Source: Microbacterium hydrocarbonoxydans (GTDB lineage Bacteria > Actinomycetota > Actinomycetes > Actinomycetales > Microbacteriaceae). Taken from it: a stretch of DNA of 64,000 nucleotides. Under the pieces are notes generated by a model. That model was not told the DNA's origin and did not search any database. It saw only the letters and a program-made list of their open reading frames with translations. The translations under genes were made by a program, and so were the position numbers. Location: the NCBI RefSeq assembly GCF_023715885.1, contig NZ_JAMBOY010000003.1, positions 310,001-374,000 on the forward strand, read 5' to 3'. Shown piece after piece: positions 19,298 through 27,995 of the stretch (position 1 is its first letter; the number at the start of each line of letters is the position of its first letter).

Positions 19298-21852
19298 TGG
19301 CAGGCGACCGTGATCGGCGTGGACTTGTTCGTCGCCGTGTTCGCCGCGGGGTTGGTGGATGCCACGACCGCGCCGTTCGGGTTGCACGAGTTGTCGAACG
19401 AGATCGACGTGAACCCTGCGGCGAACAGCGCACTGCCCGCGGCCGTCTTCGATTGACCCGTGACATCGGGCACGTTCGCGCCCTGTCCGTTGCTCGGGGA
19501 GATCGTCACCGTCGCACCGCTCGGTGCCTGGCCGGAGGGGTCCTGCGCAACGATGACGTCGCCTGCCGGGCCGTCCACAGCGGGGCCGACGACGACCTGG
19601 AAGTCGGCGTTCTGCAGCGTCGCGGTCGCGGTCGCGGTGTCCATACCGACGACATTGGGCACATCGGTCAGCACCTGCTTGCTCAGGTTCGCGTCCGGCT
19701 GCGGGAACGCGGCGCCGCCGTAGAGACCGTTCGCAGCACGCTGCATCGTCCGCGCGAGGCCGTAACGCATCTCGTTGAGAGGCGTTCCACCCCAGGATTG
19801 ACGAAGGATGCTCGCCTGGCCCTGCGAACGACCGACCCAGACCGCTGTCGTGACCATCGTGCTGGATTCGATCATCATGGTTCCCCACGACTCGTGGGTT
19901 CCCGTCTTGCCGATGAGTGGCACACCGTCGCGAGTGTTGGCGCGTGCGCCGGTTCCGCCGTTCATGACGCCCTGGAGGGCGAAGGCTGCGGTGTTCGCGA
20001 CCTCGGCCGAGATCACCTGCGAGCACTTGGACTCGGGGACGGGAAGATCCTCGCCCTCGGCGTTGACGACGCGGTCGATCGCCTTCGGCGTGCAGTGCAC
20101 GCCGCCGTTGGCCACCGTGGCGTACGCGCCCGCCATCGCCAGCGGCGAGATGTACTTCGGGCCGAGGATGTCATACGGAGCGGCCGGGTCGTCGGTGGTC
20201 TTGCCGCCGTTGGCGAGGGTGACGCCCATGCGGTCGGCCACGGCGTTGATCTTGCAGAGGTCGAGCTTCTCGGCCATCGCAAGGTACCCGGTGTTCAGCG
20301 AGTCGGCGGTGAATTTCATCACGGTGCCCGTGTACCCGCCCTGGTTTCCGAAGTTCTGGATCTTCGTATTGTTGCGGATTCGGTCATCGCCGCACTTGAA
20401 GTTCTGGAACACCCGGATGCTGCCGTTCAACGTCTCGCGCACCGAGTGGCCTTCCTCGAGCCAGTCGATCAACGTGAAGAGCTTGTAGGTCGATCCCACT
20501 GAGAAGCCGTTCGATCCACCGTGCGCCTTGTCGGTGGCGAAGACGAGCGAGGTGTAGGCCTGGTCGCCCTGGACCGTCTCGCTGAAGGTCGTGTTCTGCG
20601 TGATCGCGAGCACGCGCCCGGTCGTCGTCTCGAGCGAGACCCCTGCTGCACCGAAGTACTGATTGTCGTAGTTTCCCGGAACCGTGTCGAGCATCGCCTG
20701 CGCGCCGGCGTTCTGGATGTCGATGTTCATCGTCGAGTAGATCTTCAATCCGCCCTGGCGGAGAAGGTCGCGTCGCGCCTCGGGGGTGTCACCGAAGGCG
20801 GGGTCGTTGAGGACGACCGACTTCACGTACTCGCAGAAGTACGCGCTGCGCGCGACGTTGTTCGCTGCGACGCAACCCTGCGTCGGCGCCGTGATGGCGG
20901 GCGTGATGGGCGTCGCCTCCGCCTCGTCGTACTGGGCCTGCGTGATCTTGCCGTCGGTCAGCATGCGACCGAGCACGTAGTGCCGACGCTCGAGCGTGTC
21001 GGCGTACCCGTCGGCCTCGCTGTTGTGTGCGACGCCGTCGTCATCCGTCCACGTCCCGTTCGGGCGGTCGATGCGGTACTGATTCGGGTTCTGCACCATG
21101 CCGGCGATCGTGGCGGCCTGCGCCACCGTGAGATTCGCCGCAGTGGTGGAGAAGTAGTAGTTCGCGGCCGACTCGATGCCGTACACGGTGCCGCCGAAGT
21201 TGGCGATGTTCAGGTACCCGAGGAGGATGTCGTTCTTGGAGTACTCCTTCTCGATCTGCAGCGCGTAACGCATCTCCTGGAGCTTGCGCTCGATGCCCTT
21301 CGAGCCGGACGCGTTGGTCGCGTCGAGCCAGCACTGCTGCAGGTCGTCGGCGTACGTGCCGGACGCGGGGTCGGCGTCCTGCTCGCACTCCTGGATCAGC
21401 ACGTTCTTCACGTACTGCTGCGTGATCGTCGATGCGCCTCGGTCGCTGGTGCCGCGCAGGTTGTCGACGAGTGCCTTCGCGGTGGCGCCGACGTTCACGC
21501 CGCCGTGCGTGTAGTAGCCCTTGTCCTCACTGGACAGGACGGCGTCGAACACGACCGGGTTGATCTGCTCGAACGTCACCGGCACGCGGTTCTGCTCGTA
21601 GAAGGATGCCAGTTCCACCGCGGAGCCGTCGGAGGCGGTCGCGTAGATCGTCGACTGCTCCATCGGAGCGGTGACATCGAGGTTGGCGGGCAGGTCTTCG
21701 AAGATCGTGAGGGCCTGCGAACCGGCGATACCCGTCATGGCGAGGACAGGGGTGACGCTGGCCGTGACGAGGAGGCCGGCGACCGCGCTGAGGCCGACGA
21801 GTCCGAGGACCCCGCCGAGCGCACCCTTCACCGTGCGATTCTTTAGAGGCAT
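19294..21852 (-). CDS. ponA: class A penicillin-binding protein with PASTA domains
   Basis: Bifunctional peptidoglycan synthase of 852 residues. A single N-terminal transmembrane helix (about 12-42) is followed by the GT51 transglycosylase domain with the catalytic Glu in LSSEDKGYYTHGG and GASTITQQYVKN. The transpeptidase domain has STYK (SxxK), SLN (SxN) and KTGT (KTG) motifs in the right order. Two C-terminal PASTA repeats start at VPNVVGMDTATA and VPDVTGQSKTAA. ATG at 21852 is chosen because TACGAT lies exactly six bases upstream on the minus strand; reading further upstream gives no PBP-like sequence. Translationally coupled to the metallophosphoesterase. Confidence 0.95.
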   Translation of the reverse strand: MPLKNRTVKGALGGVLGLVGLSAVAGLLVTASVTPVLAMTGIAGSQALTIFEDLPANLDVTAPMEQSTIYATASDGSAVELASFYEQNRVPVTFEQINPVVFDAVLSSEDKGYYTHGGVNVGATAKALVDNLRGTSDRGASTITQQYVKNVLIQECEQDADPASGTYADDLQQCWLDATNASGSKGIERKLQEMRYALQIEKEYSKNDILLGYLNIANFGGTVYGIESAANYYFSTTAANLTVAQAATIAGMVQNPNQYRIDRPNGTWTDDDGVAHNSEADGYADTLERRHYVLGRMLTDGKITQAQYDEAEATPITPAITAPTQGCVAANNVARSAYFCEYVKSVVLNDPAFGDTPEARRDLLRQGGLKIYSTMNIDIQNAGAQAMLDTVPGNYDNQYFGAAGVSLETTTGRVLAITQNTTFSETVQGDQAYTSLVFATDKAHGGSNGFSVGSTYKLFTLIDWLEEGHSVRETLNGSIRVFQNFKCGDDRIRNNTKIQNFGNQGGYTGTVMKFTADSLNTGYLAMAEKLDLCKINAVADRMGVTLANGGKTTDDPAAPYDILGPKYISPLAMAGAYATVANGGVHCTPKAIDRVVNAEGEDLPVPESKCSQVISAEVANTAAFALQGVMNGGTGARANTRDGVPLIGKTGTHESWGTMMIESSTMVTTAVWVGRSQGQASILRQSWGGTPLNEMRYGLARTMQRAANGLYGGAAFPQPDANLSKQVLTDVPNVVGMDTATATATLQNADFQVVVGPAVDGPAGDVIVAQDPSGQAPSGATVTISPSNGQGANVPDVTGQSKTAAGSALFAAGFTSISFDNSCNPNGAVVASTNPAANTATNKSTPITVACQ

Positions 21853-21858
21853 ACGCTG

Positions 21859-21864
21859 ATCGTA
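21859..21864 (-). promoter_or_regulatory. -10 box TACGAT of ponA (leaderless)
   Basis: Six bases separate TACGAT from the ponA ATG at 21852 on the minus strand. Confidence 0.55.
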
Positions 21865-21928
21865 GGGGAGTTCCCTGAAAAACCACCTTTGACGCATCCG
21901 CGTAGGGATGCCGCCAGACAGGAGAGCC

Positions 21929-22153
21929 ATGACCACGTGGGAGTACCTCACCACGCCGCTGCTGATCCACAACACCGCCGCGATCCTCAACAACTGGGGC
22001 AAGCAGGGCTGGGAGCTCGTCCAGGTCGTGCAGGGACCGGAGGGCGGGCTCGTCGCCTACTTCAAGCGTCCTGTCACCTCGGATGCGACAGGCAACGCCG
22101 GTCTCGCGGCCGCTGAGCAGGCGGCGCGCCAGTTCGAAGGAGGCGCCGCGTGA
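21929..22153 (+). CDS. DUF4177 domain protein
   Basis: Small 74-residue protein beginning MTTWEYLTTPLLIHN. The WEY...LNNWGKQGWELV pattern is the DUF4177 signature; no function is established. ATG at 21929 follows GGAGAG by two to three bases, a rather close site, and the coding sense before it is not conserved. Its stop overlaps the RidA gene (GTGA), a pairing common in related actinobacteria, which suggests a linked role but does not reveal it. No signal peptide or membrane helix is seen. Confidence 0.8.
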   Translation: MTTWEYLTTPLLIHNTAAILNNWGKQGWELVQVVQGPEGGLVAYFKRPVTSDATGNAGLAAAEQAARQFEGGAA

Positions 22154-22608
22154 GCATCTCCGCCCGGCTTGCCGAGCTCGGCATCGAGCTGCCCGCGGTC
22201 GCCGCACCCGTCGCCGCCTACGTCCCCGCGGTCGTGCGGGACGGCCTCGTCTACACCTCCGGCCAGCTACCGTTCGCCGACGGCGCTCTGCCCGCCACCG
22301 GCAAGGTCGGTGCCGAGGTGGGTGCCGAGGACGCGAGCACCTATGCCCGCACCTGCGCTCTGAACGCGCTCGCCGCCGCTGCGGATGCCGCGGGTGGCGT
22401 CGACCGGATCGCCGGGGTCCTGCGGGTCGGCGGCTTCGTGGCATCCACCCCTGCCTTCACCGGCCAGCCCGGCGTGATCAACGGCGCGAGCGTCGTGCTC
22501 GGAGAGATCTTCGGCGACGCGGGCCGCCACGTCCGCGCAGCCGTGGGTGTGCCGGTGCTCCCGCTCGACAGCCCGGTCGAGGTCGAGGTCACCTTCATCC
22601 TGGCCTGA
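22150..22608 (+). CDS. RidA family protein (YjgF/YER057c/UK114)
   Basis: Trimeric cytosolic protein family; RidA members hydrolyse reactive enamine/imine intermediates from PLP enzymes. The 152 residues include AYVPAVVRDGLVYTSGQLPFADG near the N-terminus and a C-terminal VRAAVGVPVLPLDSPVEVEVTFIL segment matching the family ending (VGVxxLPxxxxVEVE). The arginine of the classical deaminase site (near the C-terminal RAAVGVP) is present. GTG overlaps the DUF4177 stop. It ends just before a strong bidirectional terminator. Confidence 0.9.
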   Translation: MSISARLAELGIELPAVAAPVAAYVPAVVRDGLVYTSGQLPFADGALPATGKVGAEVGAEDASTYARTCALNALAAAADAAGGVDRIAGVLRVGGFVASTPAFTGQPGVINGASVVLGEIFGDAGRHVRAAVGVPVLPLDSPVEVEVTFILA

Positions 22609-22620
22609 CACCGACACACA

Positions 22621-22660
22621 TGCAGAACGCCCCCTCCCGGTCGGGAGGGGGCGTTCTGCA
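22621..22660. terminator. bidirectional terminator between ridA-like gene and acs
   Basis: A perfect 19-base inverted repeat with a two-base loop sits between two convergent genes. It has no long T-run on either side, but strength and position make it the shared terminator. Confidence 0.85.
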
Positions 22661-22666
22661 TCCGCC

Positions 22667-24634
<1,968 letters not shown>

Positions 24635-24705
24635 CGGCAGGCGCTCCTTTGCGGCGTGCGGGTCGTGCGGGCGCGACCGAGCCGATGCTCGACCGCGTGA
24701 GGGCG

Positions 24706-24711
24706 AATCTA
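24706..24711 (-). promoter_or_regulatory. possible -10 box TAGATT of acs
   Basis: TAGATT on the minus strand would give a leader of about 65-70 bases before the acs ATG. The leader is otherwise unremarkable. Confidence 0.4.
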
Positions 24712-24768
24712 GTCCCGGCCGATGCCATCGCATACTGCCGAAAGTCAGTATCCGAGCCGGTTTTGTGA

Positions 24769-24790
24769 GGACGGTCGCCTTGCGTACACT
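24769..24790 (+). promoter_or_regulatory. promoter of the 6C RNA
   Basis: TTGTGA and TACACT are separated by about 16 bases and are followed six bases later by the predicted 5' end of the 6C RNA. This is the most canonical -35/-10 pair seen in the window, as expected for a stand-alone RNA gene. Confidence 0.7.
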
Positions 24791-24796
24791 CGACGG

Positions 24797-24893
24797 CAGC
24801 CGAATTCTTCATTCCGGCCCTGGCGTGCCCGATTCCCCCGAAAGGGCCGCCGTTGGCGGCATCTCATTCCCCCCGTGAGGTGCCGCCTTTCTC
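24797..24893 (+). ncRNA. 6C RNA (actinobacterial small RNA)
   Basis: The stretch carries the features of the actinobacterial 6C family: two stem-loops with C-runs in the loops, preceded by GAATTCTTCATTCCGGCCC. Hairpin 1 (GGCG...CCC / GGG...CGCC) holds five C at 24835-24839. Hairpin 2 (12-base stem 24855-24866 / 24876-24887, one G-T pair) holds six C at 24869-24874 and is followed by TTTCTC, so it doubles as terminator. The rest of this 409-base gap between acs and the tad locus (24898-25030) shows nothing I can assign. The family's role is regulatory and still poorly defined; its M. tuberculosis member is B11. Confidence 0.85.
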
Positions 24894-25031
24894 ATGTCTG
24901 CACGGGCCTGGACGCATGACCGTCTCCGCGCCGCGTCCGCGCCGCCTCTGCACCGATGGTGCCGCTGAGACGTTCTGCACAGCCAGCGCGGATGCCGACG
25001 GATCAGCCGTTCGCGCTCCGGTCGCGCTGTC

Positions 25032-25037
25032 TAGCGT
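25032..25037 (+). promoter_or_regulatory. -10 box TAGCGT of the tad locus (leaderless)
   Basis: Six bases before the ATG at 25044. Confidence 0.5.
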
Positions 25038-25043
25038 CGAGCC

Positions 25044-26051
25044 ATGAGCAACGGATTCGTCATCGAACCGCGTGACGCGAGCGCCCACCCCGGGGTCGGC
25101 GCTACGGCGATTCGGGCGCCGCTCGACCCCGCCTTCGGGCCCCTCGCCGAGTTCTGCTCCGACGAAGACGTCACCGACGTGTTCGTGAACGGCTCATCGG
25201 GGTTGTTCGTCGACCGGGGAAGGGGAACGGAGGCCGTCCCGGGGTGGCGGGCCTCGGAGCGAGAGGTCCGCGACCTTGCCGTCGCCCTGGTCGGCCTCGG
25301 CGGGCGCCACCTCGACGACCAGGCGCCCTGCGTCGACGTGCGGTTGGCGTCGGGGATTCGCGTGCATGCGGTGCTCGCGCCCGTCTCCGCGTCCGGTACC
25401 GCCCTGTCCGTGAGGGTGCCGCGGGCGGGGGTCGCCGACCTCGATGCGCTCGCCGCCCTCGGATCGATCGACGACAGGCAGAAGCGGTGGCTGCTCGGTC
25501 TCGTGCGGGATCGCACGAACATCCTGATCTCGGGAGGGACGGGCACCGGCAAGACGACCCTGCTCTCCGCGCTGCTCACCGCTGCGTCCGAGAACGAGCG
25601 CATCGTCACGATCGAGGACGTCGCCGAGCTCTCCCCTCGCCATCCGCATCACGTGGCACTCGAGGCGCGGCAGCCGAACCTCGAGGGGGCAGGCGGAATC
25701 AGTCTCGCTCGCCTCGTGCGCGAATCTCTTCGCATGCGTCCCGACCGTCTCATCGTGGGGGAGTGCCGGGGTGAAGAGGTGCGCGAGCTGCTCAGCGCCC
25801 TGAACACGGGGCACGACGGCGGCGCCGGAACGCTTCACGCCTCGGGACTCGGCGATGTGCCCGCTCGCCTGGAGGCGCTCGGCGCGCTGGCGGGTCTGGA
25901 TGCCACGGCTCTGGCCCGACAGGCTGTCAGCGCCTTCGGGATCGTGCTGCACCTGCACAGGGACCCCGACGGGCTGAGGCGCATCGAGCGCGCGGGCACC
26001 CTCACCGTAGAAGCCGATCGGCTCGGTATAGAAGAGGTGCAGCCGTGGTGA
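25044..26051 (+). CDS. TadA-type secretion/pilus ATPase
   Basis: Cytoplasmic ATPase powering Flp/Tad pilus assembly, 335 residues. An N-terminal domain (VTDVFVNGSSGLFVDRG) precedes the ATPase core with Walker A SGGTGTGKTTLL (about 164-175), the Asp box ERIVTIEDVAEL, Walker B RPDRLIVGECRG and the His box GTLHASGLGDVPARLEAL. It is on the short side of the CpaF/TadA family, as in the mycobacterial Rv3659c type. It starts a five-gene cluster with overlapping or near-contiguous genes; its stop overlaps the next start. Confidence 0.92.
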   Translation: MSNGFVIEPRDASAHPGVGATAIRAPLDPAFGPLAEFCSDEDVTDVFVNGSSGLFVDRGRGTEAVPGWRASEREVRDLAVALVGLGGRHLDDQAPCVDVRLASGIRVHAVLAPVSASGTALSVRVPRAGVADLDALAALGSIDDRQKRWLLGLVRDRTNILISGGTGTGKTTLLSALLTAASENERIVTIEDVAELSPRHPHHVALEARQPNLEGAGGISLARLVRESLRMRPDRLIVGECRGEEVRELLSALNTGHDGGAGTLHASGLGDVPARLEALGALAGLDATALARQAVSAFGIVLHLHRDPDGLRRIERAGTLTVEADRLGIEEVQPW

Positions 26052-26941
26052 GGATCCTGCGCCGCAGATCGACCCCGCGGGGCACGGATCCGGCGACCAC
26101 CGTGCAGACCCTCGCCGTGCTGCTGCAGGCCGGCGCCGTTCCGATGGTCGCGTGGCGGCACATCGCCGACCTCGGCGATCCGCACGCCATGTCGATCGTC
26201 GAGCGCGTCGACGCAGGGGAACCGCTCGTGTCCGCGATCGAGGCGCAGGGAGGAGCCTGGCGCGATCTCGCGGCGGCGTGGGAGGTCGCCACGACCGTCG
26301 GTGCGCCGCTCGCCGAGGTGCTGAGGACGATCGCGGACACCGTGCGCGATGCCGCCGCCGCTGCCGACGACGTGCGGATCGCGCTGGCGGAGCCCGCGGG
26401 GACCGCGCGGTTGCTTCTGTGGATGCCCTTCGCCGGCCTCCTCCTCGGTTTCGCGCTCGGATTCGACACGCTCGAGATCGTCACGACGCACGCCGTCGGG
26501 GCGGGGTGCGTCGTGACCGGGCTCGTCCTCGTGCTCGCCGCCCGCGTGTGGACGGCCCGGTTGCTGAAGCGAGCACGTCCGAGGCCAGGCACACCGGGGA
26601 TGCGGGCGGAGCTTGTCGCGGTGGCGCTGTCGGGAGGAGCGTCCGTCGACCGCGCGCTGCGCCTCGTCGACGGTACCGGAGCATCGCGCCTCGACGATGG
26701 GCACCAACTGCGGACCGTTCTTGATCTGTCTCGATCTGCAGGGGTTCCTGCCGTCGAACTCCTCCGGGCGTCGGCGGCGCAGGACAGGCACACATCGCGC
26801 GTCGAGGGGCGACTGCGTGCCGCACGACTCTCCACCCGACTCCTGATCCCGCTCGGCGTGTGCACGCTGCCCGCCTTCCTCCTGCTCGGAGTCGCACCGC
26901 TGTTGCTCAGCGTGCTCGCCTCGACACCCCTGCCGTTCTGA
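26045..26941 (+). CDS. TadB/type II secretion F-domain membrane protein
   Basis: Inner-membrane platform protein of 298 residues for the pilus assembly machine. Two hydrophobic zones (LLLWMPFAGLLLGFALG with the following helix near 120-170, and LGVCTLPAFLLLGVAPLLL at the C-terminus) flank a charged helical region with the LVAVALSGGASVDRALRLV segment typical of the T2SSF fold. The start may be GTG 26045 or GTG 26048; both overlap the TadA stop. One F-domain gene rather than a TadB-TadC pair is present. Confidence 0.85.
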   Translation: MVRILRRRSTPRGTDPATTVQTLAVLLQAGAVPMVAWRHIADLGDPHAMSIVERVDAGEPLVSAIEAQGGAWRDLAAAWEVATTVGAPLAEVLRTIADTVRDAAAAADDVRIALAEPAGTARLLLWMPFAGLLLGFALGFDTLEIVTTHAVGAGCVVTGLVLVLAARVWTARLLKRARPRPGTPGMRAELVAVALSGGASVDRALRLVDGTGASRLDDGHQLRTVLDLSRSAGVPAVELLRASAAQDRHTSRVEGRLRAARLSTRLLIPLGVCTLPAFLLLGVAPLLLSVLASTPLPF

Positions 26942-26979
26942 CCCCACTCACGAGAAAGACCTAGAGAAAGAGGAACACC

Positions 26980-27177
26980 ATGACCACGATCCCCACGCTG
27001 ACCCGCCGCCGCGCGGCATCGCTCTTCGGAGACGAGAGCGGGGCGGCGACAGCCGAGTACGCCATCACCACGATGGCGGCGGTCGCCTTCGCCGGCCTGC
27101 TCGTCGTCATCCTGCGATCGGGCGAGGTGCGCGGCATCCTCACCGACATCGTGCGCCGTGCGCTCACCGTCTCATGA
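26980..27177 (+). CDS. DUF4244 small pilin-like protein
   Basis: A 65-residue protein with the Flp-pilin layout: a short basic N-terminus (TRRRAASLFGDE), then SGAATAEYAITTMAAVAFAGLLVVIL, a hydrophobic helix that starts with the Glu-Tyr pair seen after the prepilin cleavage site. It is therefore the probable major pilin, as in DUF4244 proteins of other actinobacteria. AGAAAGAGGAA precedes the ATG. Its stop overlaps the next gene. Confidence 0.85.
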   Translation: MTTIPTLTRRRAASLFGDESGAATAEYAITTMAAVAFAGLLVVILRSGEVRGILTDIVRRALTVS

Positions 27178-27533
27178 CGCGTCGGCGTCGCGTGACCGGT
27201 CTACCGGGCGGCGATGGCGGGTCGGTCGCCGCGGAACTCGCTCTCGCGCTGCCCGCCGTGCTGCTGGCCCTCCTCCTGGGGGCGGGTGCGCTCGGCGCGG
27301 CGTCACGCCAGGTCGCACTGCAGGATGCCACGGCCGACGCTGCGCGCCTGCTCGGGCGCGGCGAGGACGCGGGAGCAGCGGCGGCAGCGGTATCTCGGGC
27401 CGTCCCGGGAGCGGGTATGGCGAGTCGCGCCGCCGGCGATGTCGTCTGCGTCACCGCGCACAGCGAGGTCGCCATCGCGGCGGTACGGCTCCCGCTCCGC
27501 GCCTCGAGCTGCGCCCTCGCCGGCGGTCTGTGA
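27174..27533 (+). CDS. TadE-like minor pseudopilin
   Basis: Membrane-anchored protein of 119 residues. A short basic segment is followed by GGSVAAELALALPAVLLALLLGAGALG, the TadE-type N-terminal helix with its conserved Glu, and then a small alanine-rich outer domain with two cysteines (VVCVTAH, SSCALAG) that could form a disulfide. ATG overlaps the pilin stop (ATGA). It is equivalent in position to Rv3655c-like genes. Confidence 0.82.
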   Translation: MTRRRRVTGLPGGDGGSVAAELALALPAVLLALLLGAGALGAASRQVALQDATADAARLLGRGEDAGAAAAAVSRAVPGAGMASRAAGDVVCVTAHSEVAIAAVRLPLRASSCALAGGL

Positions 27534-27567
27534 TGGACACGCGTGGTGCTCACCGCAGGAGGCGATG

Positions 27568-27897
27568 ATGGCGGGCGCAGCCCTGGGGGCCGGACTGCTG
27601 GCGGTCGCGGCCACACTCTCGATCGGACTGGCGGCCGTCGGAGGTGCCGCCGTCACCGCTCAGCGTGCCGCGGGGGCCGCCGACGCCGCGGCGCTCGCCG
27701 CAGCGGATGCCGCGAGCGGTGCCGTGTTCGCAGCGGACGACCCCTGCGCGCTCGCCGCGCGCGTCGCGGCGGCATCCGGTGCTGGCGTGACGCGCTGCGC
27801 GCTGGCCGGACTCGTGGCGACCGTGCAGGTCCAGGCGGCGTACGCTGGACTCGCCGCCGTCTCCCGCGCCCGTGCCGGGCCACCCGAGGAGAGGTGA
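27568..27897 (+). CDS. Rv3654c-family TadE-like secreted/membrane protein
   Basis: Protein of 109 residues with one N-terminal hydrophobic helix (GAGLLAVAATLSIGLAAVGGAAVT) followed by [21 protein letters not shown] and two cysteines, matching the Rv3654c/helicase-TadE family at the end of actinobacterial tad loci. ATG at 27568 is chosen because AGGAGG ends five bases before it; the adjacent ATG at 27565 would be only two bases away. It closes the tad cluster. Confidence 0.8.
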   Translation: MAGAALGAGLLAVAATLSIGLAAVGGAAVTAQRAAGAADAAALAAADAASGAVFAADDPCALAARVAAASGAGVTRCALAGLVATVQVQAAYAGLAAVSRARAGPPEER

Positions 27898-27965
27898 CGT
27901 CGGCGCGAAGCGCGGTCCCGCGAGAACGCAGGTCGCCGCTGTGACGAACCCATCACGGCGGTGTG

Positions 27966-27971
27966 TATGGT
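27966..27971 (+). promoter_or_regulatory. possible -10 box TATGGT of topA
   Basis: TATGGT lies about 25 bases before the topA start and would give a short leader holding the AAAGGA ribosome site. Confidence 0.4.
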
Positions 27972-27995
27972 GTGCTTCGGAGAAAGGATGCACCC

